A stretch of 16,422 bases of DNA. It comes from Elusimicrobiota bacterium (lineage in GTDB: Bacteria; CG03; SLGR01; JAGXOG01). This document shows positions 8,101-15,424 of this stretch, in pieces (position 1 is the first letter of the stretch; each line of letters begins with the position of its first letter). The position numbers were made by a program, and so were the translations under genes. The DNA lies in the NCBI GenBank assembly GCA_027858455.1, contig JAQICQ010000205.1:1-16422 (forward strand), read 5' to 3'. The notes beneath the pieces are model-generated. The model was not told the origin of the DNA, searched no databases, and worked only from the letters and a program-made list of their open reading frames with translations.

Positions 8101-8764
8101 CGCAGTAATAGTTGCCGCCGGAAGTGGTATAAGGTACGCCGCCGAAAGCGGTATAAGGCATAAAAAGAGAAAGCAGCTTCTTGAGTTTGCCGGCACAACT
8201 GTCGTAGGGTTTATAGCCGATGTTTTTAGCCGGATTGAGGAAGTAAAGAATGTTATTGTCGTTTATCCGCAGGATATGGATGCAGAAGATTTCAGGGCGC
8301 GCGCTAAACTTAAAAAAGATGTAATAATTACTTCCGGCGGTTCAAAAAGAGCAGAGTCGGTTAAGTCAGGACTGCGTAAAGTATCATCTGAATACGTGCT
8401 GATACATGACGGTGTGCGGCCCGGAATATCGAAAAAATTAGTAAAAAGGGTGATAGAGGCAGTAAAAAAACACGGATCTGCCGTACCGGCAATAAAGCCG
8501 GTATCCACTGTTAGATATATGAAAGGTAAGTCGTTAAAGACATTGAAAAGAGAAGATGTTTATCTTATACAGACCCCCCAGGGGTTTATTGCAAAAGAGC
8601 TGCTGGAGGCTTATAATAACTACGGCGATTTATCTTTTACCGATTCTTCCTCGTTAATGGAAGCAGCCGGATTGAGGGTCAAAATAATTAAAGGAGAAAA
8701 ATATAATATTAAAATAACTTCTCCGGAGGATTACAGATATATAAGAGAGGTAATTAAAAGATGA
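8084..8764 (+). CDS. ispD: 2-C-methyl-D-erythritol 4-phosphate cytidylyltransferase
   Basis: Cytosolic enzyme of the non-mevalonate isoprenoid pathway; it joins MEP and CTP to form CDP-ME. The start is a TTG, seven bases after GGAAGG, overlapping the upstream gene by 17 bases. The frame fits the family: VIVAAGSGIR (8-17), a Lys-rich KRKQ (28-31), SGGSKRAESV (84-93) with Arg89, LIHDGVRP (106-113), QTPQGF (163-168), SFTDSSS and the C-terminal NIKITSPEDY with Lys210. Length 226 is typical. Odd point: the CTP-binding loop contains a tandem duplication of eight residues, AAGSGIRY followed by AAESGIRH (11-26), where family members normally have one copy. It overlaps ispF by four bases (ATGA). Confidence 0.92.
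   Translation: MQESADAVIVAAGSGIRYAAESGIRHKKRKQLLEFAGTTVVGFIADVFSRIEEVKNVIVVYPQDMDAEDFRARAKLKKDVIITSGGSKRAESVKSGLRKVSSEYVLIHDGVRPGISKKLVKRVIEAVKKHGSAVPAIKPVSTVRYMKGKSLKTLKREDVYLIQTPQGFIAKELLEAYNNYGDLSFTDSSSLMEAAGLRVKIIKGEKYNIKITSPEDYRYIREVIKR
8114..8161 (+). repeat. Tandem 24-base duplication within ispD
   Basis: Two adjacent 24-base units (8114-8137 and 8138-8161) match at 20 of 24 positions and encode AAGSGIRY and AAESGIRH. Three of the four differences are transitions at codon third positions (residue pairs Ser/Ser, Tyr/His boundary excepted), and one changes Gly to Glu. This suggests an older in-frame duplication that has drifted under coding constraint. It lies in the nucleotide-binding loop of IspD. 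Confidence 0.8.
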
Positions 8765-9249
8765 GAACCGGAATTGGATATGATATCCACAGGCTTAAAA
8801 GCGGAAGGGAACTGGTGCTCGGCGGTCAAACTATTAAATATAAAAAGGGTCTTTTAGGGCATTCGGATGCCGATGTTGTATATCATTCATTATGCGACGC
8901 TATTTTGGGCGCCGCGGCGCTCGGGGATATAGGCAGGCATTTTCCGGATACCGATCCAAAGTATAAAGATATAGATTCCGGTGAGCTTTTAGGCAAAGTA
9001 AAGAAGTTGATTGAAAACAAAAAATATGAGGTTAACAATATAGATATTACCATTGTAGCCGAGGAGCCGGACTTGTCGGGGGAGATACCTTATATGATAG
9101 AAAATATTGCCGAAAAGCTTAAACTTCATAAAAGTGACATAAATATAAAAGCCACTACTAACGAAGGGCTGGGGCCCGAAGGCGAAAAAAGAGCCATATC
9201 GGCAATGGTGGTTGCTACCATTATCCCTTCTTCGGCTTATGATTTATAA
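8761..9249 (+). CDS. ispF: 2-C-methyl-D-erythritol 2,4-cyclodiphosphate synthase
   Basis: Trimeric, zinc-dependent cytosolic enzyme that cyclises CDP-ME-2-phosphate to MEcPP, downstream of IspD (via IspE, not in this window). The metal ligands are at the canonical positions Asp8 and His10 (GIGYDIHRL) and His42 (VVYHSLCDA). GHSDADVV (33-40), GDIGRHFPDTD (55-65) and ATTNEGLG (131-138) are also diagnostic. Length 162 is slightly above the usual 156-160. The usual GF of the LGF-type loop is replaced by GPEGEKRAISA, a mild deviation. The ATG overlaps the ispD stop (ATGA), and GAGAGG lies 10 bases upstream. Three bases separate it from cysS. Confidence 0.95.
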   Translation: MRTGIGYDIHRLKSGRELVLGGQTIKYKKGLLGHSDADVVYHSLCDAILGAAALGDIGRHFPDTDPKYKDIDSGELLGKVKKLIENKKYEVNNIDITIVAEEPDLSGEIPYMIENIAEKLKLHKSDINIKATTNEGLGPEGEKRAISAMVVATIIPSSAYDL

Positions 9250-9252
9250 GAT

Positions 9253-10668
9253 ATGAAAGATTTTTTGTTATATAATACCCGGACCGGAGAAAAAGAAATT
9301 TTCAAGCCGCTTTCGGGCCGAGAAGTACGGATGTATGTCTGCGGCATAACGCCGTATGACTATGCTCACCTGGGCCACGCCAGATGTTATATAGTCTTTG
9401 ATGTTTTAAGACGTTACCTTGAGTATATCGGCTATAATGTAAAATATATACAAAATATTACTGATATTGACGATAAGATAATTTTATAAAGCCGTGAAAC
9501 AGGAAAATCCCCGGAAGTTATAGCAGATAAATATTTTAAAAGTTTTCAAAAAAGTATGGAGCTTCTTAATGTCAGACCGGCTACACTTTATCCCAGAGTC
9601 AGTGAGAGTATAGATGATATTATATTATTTGTTAAAGATTTGATTGACTCGGGGCATGCATACGAATCCGGAGGAAGTGTTTATTTCAAAACGGATAGTT
9701 ATGAGAAATACGGCAGTCTGTCCGGGCGGAAACCCGAGGATATGAAATCCTCCGACGGGAAATATACGGATGATAAAAAAAACATTTCAGATTTTGCTCT
9801 CTGGAAAAAAGATGAAAAATTCGGTTGGAAGAGCCCGTGGGGAACCGGGCGCCCCGGCTGGCATATAGAGTGTTCGGCGATATCAAGAAAATTTCTTGGC
9901 GAGCAGTTTGATATTCACGGAGGCGGGCTTGATCTTATATTTCCTCACCATGAAAATGAAGCGGCTCAGTCGGAAGCCTTAACCGGCAGGAATCCGGTAA
10001 ATTTCTGGGTTCACAACGGAATGGTTAATTTAAAAGGCGATAAAATGGCAAAAAGCACGGGCAATTTTTTTCTCTTAAAAGACCTGCTGCAAAACTTTAA
10101 CGCTGAAATTGTCCGGATGTATCTTTTGACTACGGGTTACCGGCAGGTTTTAAATTTTGATTCCGCTGAGCTATCGGATACAAAAAAAGCATTTAATAAA
10201 CTTTGCGAATTTAAAAAAGAGCTCTATCAGATTGCCGGTAAACCGACTTTAGATGCGGTAGATATTGACAGAGAAAATTTTGCTGTACCGGCCGCCATAA
10301 CGGAGGAGTTAAATAATGATTTAAATACATCGGCCGCGATTGGCGAAGTATTTAAAACTGTAAATGCTTTGACCGAAAAAATGTTTAAAGACAGTTTCTC
10401 CCCTGAAAATCCCCTCCCTGAAAATTTTTCGCCTGAAGATATAAAAGAAGGTTTGGGCGCGATTTATGTAATGGAAAACCTTATGGGAATAGATTTAAAT
10501 ATAAAACATGATATTGACCGGGACAGGGTGGAAAAACTTTTAGAAGAACGGCGATGCCTGAGAGAAGATAAAAAATACATGGAAGCTGACCGGATAAGGG
10601 AGAGACTTTTACAAGAAGGCATTCAGATAAAAGATACTCCGGCCGGTGTAAAGTGGTTTAAAAAATAA
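9253..10668 (+). CDS. cysS: Cysteinyl-tRNA synthetase, interrupted by one in-frame TAA
   Basis: Class I synthetase charging tRNA-Cys. Read through codon 79 the frame gives about 471 residues, the normal length, collinear with the family. The part before the stop (78 residues, to 9489) has zinc ligand Cys30 and the HIGH-type HLGH (39-42). The part after has Cys207 and His232 (WHIECS, FPHHENE) and the KMSKS-type KMAKS (264-268). The TAA at 9487-9489 sits just after TDIDDKIIL, where the family normally has Arg, Lys or Asn, and residues 80-101 (SRETGKSPEV onward) stay family-like. The next in-frame ATG is 9556, with no ribosome site. Neither half could be active alone because HIGH and KMSKS are separated. 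Either the base is a consensus or sequencing error (AAA to TAA is one change), or the gene is truly broken. Sense readthrough is less likely, since TAA ends neighbouring genes. Confidence 0.85.
9487..9489 (+). other. Premature in-frame TAA within cysS
   Basis: Codon 79 of an otherwise open, family-like cysS frame. The following base is A (TAAA), and no hairpin suggesting stop recoding is obvious just downstream. It is a substitution-type defect; the reading frame is not shifted. Confidence 0.85.
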
Positions 10669-10676
10669 GGAATAAT

Positions 10677-11948
10677 ATGGCAAAAAAATATAAATCATTG
10701 AGAGGGATAAGGGATATAAGCGGCGCCGAAGCTGCCGGATTTAACGAAATAATATCTAAAGCGTCAGAGCTTTTAGAAAAATACGGATACGAGAGGATAT
10801 TTCTGCCGGTAATTGAATATACGAACCTTTTTGCAAGAAGTATCGGAGAGGATACCGATATAGTTTCAAAAGAGATGTATTCTTTTAAAGATAAGAAAGG
10901 GCGTGATATATCTCTGCGGCCTGAAGGCACAGCCGGCGCGGTCAGGTCACTTATTCAGGCAGACCAATTAAGCGGCAAGATACGCCGGAAAATATATTAT
11001 TTCGGTCCGATGTTTAGATATGAAAGGCCCCAGAAAGGCCGTTACCGCCAGTTTTATCAGTTAGGTTGCGAAGTTTACAGTTTTCCAAGTCCATATCATG
11101 ATGCAGAAATAATAGAAATTGCCGATAAATTACTTAAATTATGCCGCGTAAAAGATTACAGTTTGGGTATAAATTCTCTCGGCTGCGCAGAAGACCGCAG
11201 TAGTTATAAGAAAGCCGTAAAGAAAAAACTTGAGGGAAAAGTTGAAAAACTTTGTCCGGACTGCCGCCGCCGGCTGAAAACAAATACTTTAAGGGTTCTT
11301 GACTGTAAAAACAGCCGGTGCCGGGAAATATATCAGGAATTGCCCGGGATGGATGATTTTCTATGTGATGATTGCGGAGACTATATAGAAAAACTCCGGC
11401 AGATTTTAGACAGCCGGGGGGTAAAATATTCAATAGACAGCGGGCTTGTCAGGGGACTGGATTATTACAACGGCCCTGTCTTTGAATTTAAAGTAAATGA
11501 TTCCGCGGTTATTGCCGGGGGCAGGTATAATAAACTGGTCAGAGAGCTCGGTGGGCCTGATATGCCGGCTTGCGGATGGGGACTGGGTATGGAACGGCTG
11601 GTGGCTGCTGCAAACTTAGAGCCGGCTTCGCAGAAAAAAGCAGCTCTTATAAAAGTAGAGGGGGGTAGGATTGAAACCTGCCGCAGGATAGCGGATAATT
11701 TAAGAAATAAGGGTATTTCAGTTAGTGAAGGATATGAAGATATATCTACCGGGAAAAAATTTAAGATAACCGATAAAAACCGGATAGTCAAGGTAGTTAT
11801 TATCGGCGGCGAAGAAGAAAAAAATAAAACCGTTACTTTAAGGGATATGGAAACCGGCAAGCAGGAGTCGGTGCCGGCGGATGACGTTGAGTCGTTAGCA
11901 AGAAAAATATTAGCAAAGAAAATATTAGCGAGGAAAACAGATGTTTAA
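10677..11948 (+). CDS. hisS: Histidyl-tRNA synthetase
   Basis: Class II synthetase charging tRNA-His. It has the motif 2 region FGPMFRYERPQKGRYRQF (109-126), RPEGTAG (81-87), the HisRS-specific LVRGLDYYNG (257-266) and GGRYNKLV (281-288), and motif 3 GWGLGMERL (300-308). The insertion domain (about 160-250) holds the common CxxC pairs (CPDC, CDDC), as in many bacterial HisRS proteins. The C-terminal anticodon-binding domain starts near 320. Length 423 is normal. The last residues, LARKILAKKILARKTDV, come from three tandem 15-base units. AAGGA before the ATG serves as ribosome site. The end overlaps the aspS start by 8 bases. hisS next to aspS is a common pairing. Confidence 0.95.
   Translation: MAKKYKSLRGIRDISGAEAAGFNEIISKASELLEKYGYERIFLPVIEYTNLFARSIGEDTDIVSKEMYSFKDKKGRDISLRPEGTAGAVRSLIQADQLSGKIRRKIYYFGPMFRYERPQKGRYRQFYQLGCEVYSFPSPYHDAEIIEIADKLLKLCRVKDYSLGINSLGCAEDRSSYKKAVKKKLEGKVEKLCPDCRRRLKTNTLRVLDCKNSRCREIYQELPGMDDFLCDDCGDYIEKLRQILDSRGVKYSIDSGLVRGLDYYNGPVFEFKVNDSAVIAGGRYNKLVRELGGPDMPACGWGLGMERLVAAANLEPASQKKAALIKVEGGRIETCRRIADNLRNKGISVSEGYEDISTGKKFKITDKNRIVKVVIIGGEEEKNKTVTLRDMETGKQESVPADDVESLARKILAKKILARKTDV
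11895..11939 (+). repeat. Three 15-base tandem units at the 3' end of hisS
   Basis: Units at 11895-11909 (ttagcaagaaaaata), 11910-11924 (ttagcaaagaaaata) and 11925-11939 (ttagcgaggaaaaca). They encode LARKI, LAKKI and LARKT, a basic helical tail at the HisRS C-terminus. The pattern suggests replication slippage that preserved the frame. The third unit holds the GAGG ribosome site of aspS. Confidence 0.75.
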
Positions 11949-13722
11949 AAGTACCAACGATTGTGGGCAGTTGACAATTAAAGATATAGGAAAAGAAGTA
12001 ATGCTTTCCGGGTGGGTTTCAAGCTGGCGCGACCACGGCGGGGTTATATTTATTGATTTAAGGGATATTGCCGGCATAACCCAGATAGTTTTCGGCCAGG
12101 ATAAAAGCAGTATCAGCGAAGATAATAGTTCCGGCCTTATAGAGTCGGCCCATGCTTTAAGAAACGAATATGTGATTTCGGTCAAAGGTATAGTTGCTAA
12201 ACGGCCGGAGGGCACAATAAACGATAGAATAAATACCGGAAAAATAGAAGTACGGGTAAAAGAGCTGGAAGTTTTAAATAAATCAAAAGAACTGCCTTAT
12301 GATTTAAAAAATCTTGAAGAAGTAAGCGAGGAGCTCAGGTTAAAATACCGTTATCTTGAGATGAGAACCGGAAAATTAAAAGACAATCTTATATTTAAAC
12401 ACCGGCTCTATCAACTTACCAGAAATTTTTTTACGGACAAAAAATTTTATGAGATTGAAACGCCTGTTTTAACCCGCTCCACGCCTGAAGGGGCCAGGGA
12501 TTTTCTTGTTCCTTCAAGATTAAATCCGGGCAGTTTTTATGCTCTGCCGCAGTCTCCCCAGCTTTTTAAACAGACCCTTATGATAGGGGGGTTTATGAGG
12601 TATTTTCAGATTACAAAATGTTTTCGGGACGAAGACTTGAGGCAGGACCGTCAGCCGGAATTTACCCAGCTTGATATGGAGATGTCATTTATTGACGAGA
12701 AAGATTTAATGGAACTGCTTGAAAAATATATAGTCAGGATCTTTGGCGAACTTTTAGGCATAGATATTAAAACTCCGTTTCTTACATTGCCATACGACGA
12801 AGCAATGTTAAAATATGGCACCGATAAGCCTGATTTAAGGATACCCGTAAAGATAAAGGATATAACCGGCATTGCCGCTTCGTGCAGTTTTAATGTTTTT
12901 AAAAAAGCTGCTGAAACCGGCGCTGTGCGGGGTATAAAAATATCGGGAGCTGATGGATTTTCAAGGAGCCGGATAGATACTCTGACCGGCGAACTTAAAG
13001 AATACGGCGCCAAAGGGCTTGCCTGGATAAAAATTACGGAAGACGGGTATAATTCCCAAATTGTTAAGTTTTTTGAAGAGGACAGCCTGGACGAGATATC
13101 GGAAATTTTTAACGCTTCACCGGGGGATATTATTTTTTTTGTAGCTGATAGCGAGGACATAGTATGTAAATCCCTTGATTATTTAAGAAGAAAACTTGGA
13201 AAAAAAGAAGAGGGGGACTTTAAATTATTGTGGATAACAGATTATCCTCTATTTGACAAAGATAAGGAGACGGGCCGGTATAAAGCTCTTCATCATCCGT
13301 TTACAGCTCCGGCGAAAAGTGATGTAAAAATTTTAGAAACCAGCCCCGGAAAAGTCAGGGCCCGGGCCTACGATATGGTATTAAACGGTTCGGAAATAGG
13401 AGGAGGCAGCATCCGTATACATTCGTCTAAACTGCAGCAGAAGGTTTTTGATATTCTGGGAATAGCTCCCGCGGACGCGCGGAAGAAATTTGGTTTTCTG
13501 CTTGATGCTCTTGAATACGGCGCTCCACCGCACGGCGGTTTTGCTTTTGGTCTCGACAGGTTGGTTACTATGATGCGTAATTTAAAATCTATAAGAGAAG
13601 TTATACCTTTTCCCAAAACCCAGAAAGCTTATTCCCCTTTAACAGAAGCTCCGTCCACGGTAGATTTAAAGCAGCTTGAAGAGCTGGGTTTGAAGGTTGA
13701 CATACCGGAAGATAAACTATAA
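11941..13722 (+). CDS. aspS: Aspartyl-tRNA synthetase, probably of the non-discriminating type
   Basis: Class IIb synthetase. The N-terminal OB-fold anticodon domain (about 1-110) is followed by the catalytic core with ARDFLVPSR (185-193), the FRDEDLRQDRQPEF motif 2 loop (228-241), a bacterial GAD insertion (about 285-420) and motif 3 GLDRLVTMM (537-545). Its 593 residues match bacterial AspRS. The anticodon domain reads WRDHGGVIFIDLRD with His32; this histidine is associated with enzymes that also charge tRNA-Asn, while discriminating enzymes such as that of E. coli have Leu (RDLGS). That predicts Asn-tRNA made through GatCAB, which is an inference. It starts 8 bases inside hisS, with GAGG upstream. 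The last codons overlap a possible promoter for the next gene. Confidence 0.95.
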   Translation: MFKSTNDCGQLTIKDIGKEVMLSGWVSSWRDHGGVIFIDLRDIAGITQIVFGQDKSSISEDNSSGLIESAHALRNEYVISVKGIVAKRPEGTINDRINTGKIEVRVKELEVLNKSKELPYDLKNLEEVSEELRLKYRYLEMRTGKLKDNLIFKHRLYQLTRNFFTDKKFYEIETPVLTRSTPEGARDFLVPSRLNPGSFYALPQSPQLFKQTLMIGGFMRYFQITKCFRDEDLRQDRQPEFTQLDMEMSFIDEKDLMELLEKYIVRIFGELLGIDIKTPFLTLPYDEAMLKYGTDKPDLRIPVKIKDITGIAASCSFNVFKKAAETGAVRGIKISGADGFSRSRIDTLTGELKEYGAKGLAWIKITEDGYNSQIVKFFEEDSLDEISEIFNASPGDIIFFVADSEDIVCKSLDYLRRKLGKKEEGDFKLLWITDYPLFDKDKETGRYKALHHPFTAPAKSDVKILETSPGKVRARAYDMVLNGSEIGGGSIRIHSSKLQQKVFDILGIAPADARKKFGFLLDALEYGAPPHGGFAFGLDRLVTMMRNLKSIREVIPFPKTQKAYSPLTEAPSTVDLKQLEELGLKVDIPEDKL

Positions 13723-13723
13723 C
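13697..13723 (+). promoter_or_regulatory. Candidate sigma70-type promoter for the lipoprotein gene
   Basis: A perfect -35 TTGACA (13697-13702) and a -10 TATAAC (13718-13723, 5 of 6) are separated by 15 bases. They lie over the aspS stop codon and upstream of the 50-base gap before the lipoprotein ATG. The implied start near 13730 leaves a leader of about 40 bases containing the AAGGAG ribosome site (13761-13766). The spacing is on the short side, and the consensus is assumed for an unidentified organism. Confidence 0.4.
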
Positions 13724-13772
13724 ATTATTTTGTAAGCGTTTGTTTTTATTTTAATATATAAAGGAGTTAAAA

Positions 13773-14465
13773 ATGAGAAAATACAGTATTGTAAGTTTAA
13801 TATTTTTAGGACTGATAATCTTAGCGTCAGGCTGCACAAAAAAAGGTAAGATACCTTCGGCTGACGTATCCGGTCTTGAAGCGGAAAGAGCCATTGTATT
13901 AGCCGAATCCGAGATTAACGAAGCCAAAGATTTAGGGGCTGATACCGCAGAGGCCTCAGAAATTCTTCAGGAAGCAAAAGATTTTTTTAATAAAGAGGAT
14001 TTTAGTAAAGCAAAAATTAAAGCAAATCTCGCCGGCGCTTCAGCCCGGCGTTTAAAAGAGAGTATCCTGGCCAAAGAAAGGGAGGTCACAGATGCAAAAG
14101 CTTCTATTAAAGAGGCCGGTGAGCTTATAAAAGAACTTGATAAGTTAGGCGGCGATACCGGGAGCTCAAAAGAATTACTCATTGCCGCGGAATCGGAATT
14201 TGAAGCGGAAAATTATATAAAGGCAAATGAGTCGGCTGTAGAATCCATAAGGATTTCAAAAGAGCGGATAGGGGCCTTAAAAACCGGGATATATGTAGTA
14301 GGCACCTGGGCCCGGGACAGGGACTGTCTGTGGAATATCGCCGGCAAAGAAAATATTTATAACGACTCATGGAAATGGAAGAGGATATATAAGGCAAACA
14401 GCAAAAATATCAAGGATCCTAACTTAATCTATCCGGGACAGAACCTGGTTATCCCCGGCCGCTGA
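13773..14465 (+). CDS. Lipoprotein with helical repeats and a C-terminal LysM domain
   Basis: Signal peptide with a hydrophobic core (about 5-18) and the lipobox LASGC, giving lipidated Cys21. Residues 35-155 are Ala/Glu/Lys-rich amphipathic helices arranged as two related units. Each has an EA..LG(A/G)DT motif (about 46-54 and 113-125), then an (A/E)xEF/DFFxxE(D/N)(F/Y)xKA segment and an Arg/Lys-Glu-Ser/Arg helix. The C-terminus (about 173-230: YVVGTWARDRDCLW through YPGQNLVIPG) is a LysM peptidoglycan-binding domain. The protein probably tethers a membrane to the cell wall. AAGGAG precedes the ATG by six bases. No gene name can be given: the domains are recognisable but the specific family is not. 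It ends in TGA 14463-14465. Confidence 0.82.
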   Translation: MRKYSIVSLIFLGLIILASGCTKKGKIPSADVSGLEAERAIVLAESEINEAKDLGADTAEASEILQEAKDFFNKEDFSKAKIKANLAGASARRLKESILAKEREVTDAKASIKEAGELIKELDKLGGDTGSSKELLIAAESEFEAENYIKANESAVESIRISKERIGALKTGIYVVGTWARDRDCLWNIAGKENIYNDSWKWKRIYKANSKNIKDPNLIYPGQNLVIPGR

Positions 14466-14499
14466 TTAGTTGATTAAAAGTTTGGGTAAACTGTATAGA

Positions 14500-14505
14500 T
14501 ATAAT
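14500..14505 (+). promoter_or_regulatory. Perfect -10 box (TATAAT) suggesting leaderless phoH transcription
   Basis: TATAAT ends 10 bases before the phoH ATG (14516). Transcription would then begin within about four bases of the start codon. No ribosome-binding sequence lies between them (ATGATTTTTT). The -35 region is weak (AAAGTT-like at the 17-base position). This geometry is typical of leaderless mRNAs. Confidence 0.45.
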
Positions 14506-14515
14506 ATGATTTTTT

Positions 14516-15424
14516 ATGAATAATCGTCAAGAGAATGTATCAAAGGATATACACTTCCGGTCCCAGGCGGATACCTTTAAGGCTTTCGGGGAGTACGATA
14601 AATATCTTAAACAGATGGAAGCCGACTATAATGTTGTTATACATGCCAGGGGCAACAACGCATCGGTGACCGGAGAAATCAAGGACGTAAAAAAAGTTAT
14701 AAAAAAGTTTAAAGATAAGATCCGGGACCGATCGGATTTAAACCCCGATGCAGTTATAAAAACAGCTACGGGAAAACTAATTAAACCGCTTACCGAAAAA
14801 CAGGATAGTTACTTAAAGTTTATGAAGAGAAAGGACCTTGTAGTTGCAATAGGTCCTGCCGGTACGGGCAAAACCTTTTTAGCCTGCGTGCAGGCCGTAG
14901 AAGCTCTCGCCGCCGGCGATATAGACAGGATTGTGCTTACCCGGCCGGTCGTAGAGGCGGGCGAGAAACTTGGGTTTCTTCCCGGCGACCTTCAGGAAAA
15001 AGTCAATCCTTATTTAAGGCCTCTCTATGATGCTTTTTATACATTGCTGGGGCCATCGAAATTTCAGTCTCTCCGCAAAGACGAAGTTATTGAAATAGTT
15101 CCGCTTGCCTATATGCGGGGGCGTACGCTTGATGATGCCATGATAATACTTGATGAAGCGCAGAACACCTCTTCGGGTCAGATGCATATGTTTTTAACCC
15201 GAATAGGGTTTAACGCCAAAGTAGTAGTTACCGGAGATATTACCCAGATAGATATAGAAAAAAACAAGGTCAGCGGTTTAATAGAGATTCAAAGCATCTT
15301 AAAGGATATAGAAGATGTTAAATTTATATATTTTGATGAAAATGATGTGGTCCGCCACCGGCTGGTTAAAAAAATAATAAACGCATACAATGAGTTTAAA
15401 AAAGATAAAAGAGATAATTCTTAA
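14516..15424 (+). CDS. phoH: PhoH-like ATPase (PhoH2/YbeZ type)
   Basis: P-loop ATPase of the PhoH/YbeZ family, associated with RNA metabolism and usually encoded near ybeY. An N-terminal KH-like region (about 15-70, with NVVIHARGNNASVTG) precedes the ATPase core: Walker A GPAGTGKT (113-120), TRPVVEAGEKLGFLPGDL (142-159), Walker B MIILDEAQN (209-217) and VTGDITQID (238-246). Length 302 is slightly under the usual 310-330. The start is chosen because the N-terminus aligns with the family's FGEYDKYL-type beginning and no upstream in-frame start exists. There is no Shine-Dalgarno; a TATAAT lies directly upstream. It overlaps the next gene by 35 bases. phoH followed by an HD-domain membrane protein is a common bacterial order. 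Confidence 0.94.
   Translation: MNNRQENVSKDIHFRSQADTFKAFGEYDKYLKQMEADYNVVIHARGNNASVTGEIKDVKKVIKKFKDKIRDRSDLNPDAVIKTATGKLIKPLTEKQDSYLKFMKRKDLVVAIGPAGTGKTFLACVQAVEALAAGDIDRIVLTRPVVEAGEKLGFLPGDLQEKVNPYLRPLYDAFYTLLGPSKFQSLRKDEVIEIVPLAYMRGRTLDDAMIILDEAQNTSSGQMHMFLTRIGFNAKVVVTGDITQIDIEKNKVSGLIEIQSILKDIEDVKFIYFDENDVVRHRLVKKIINAYNEFKKDKRDNS

Noticed and set aside
9556..10668. C-terminal cysS segment as an independent gene
   Set aside because: There is no ribosome site before ATG 9556, and residues 80-101 upstream are still CysRS-like, so it is part of one interrupted frame.
9253..10668. Genome-wide reassignment of TAA as sense
   Set aside because: TAA terminates dnaB, alr, radA, ispF, hisS, aspS and phoH at sensible places in the same window.
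13730..13757. TTGTAA/TAATAT as promoter of the lipoprotein gene
   Set aside because: Both boxes match only 4 of 6 positions, and the predicted start would fall within the ribosome site; the upstream TTGACA/TATAAC pair is better.
14479..14492. AGTTT-GGGT-AAACT inverted repeat as terminator after the lipoprotein gene
   Set aside because: The stem is only five AT-rich pairs and is not followed by a T-run; it falls within the phoH promoter region.
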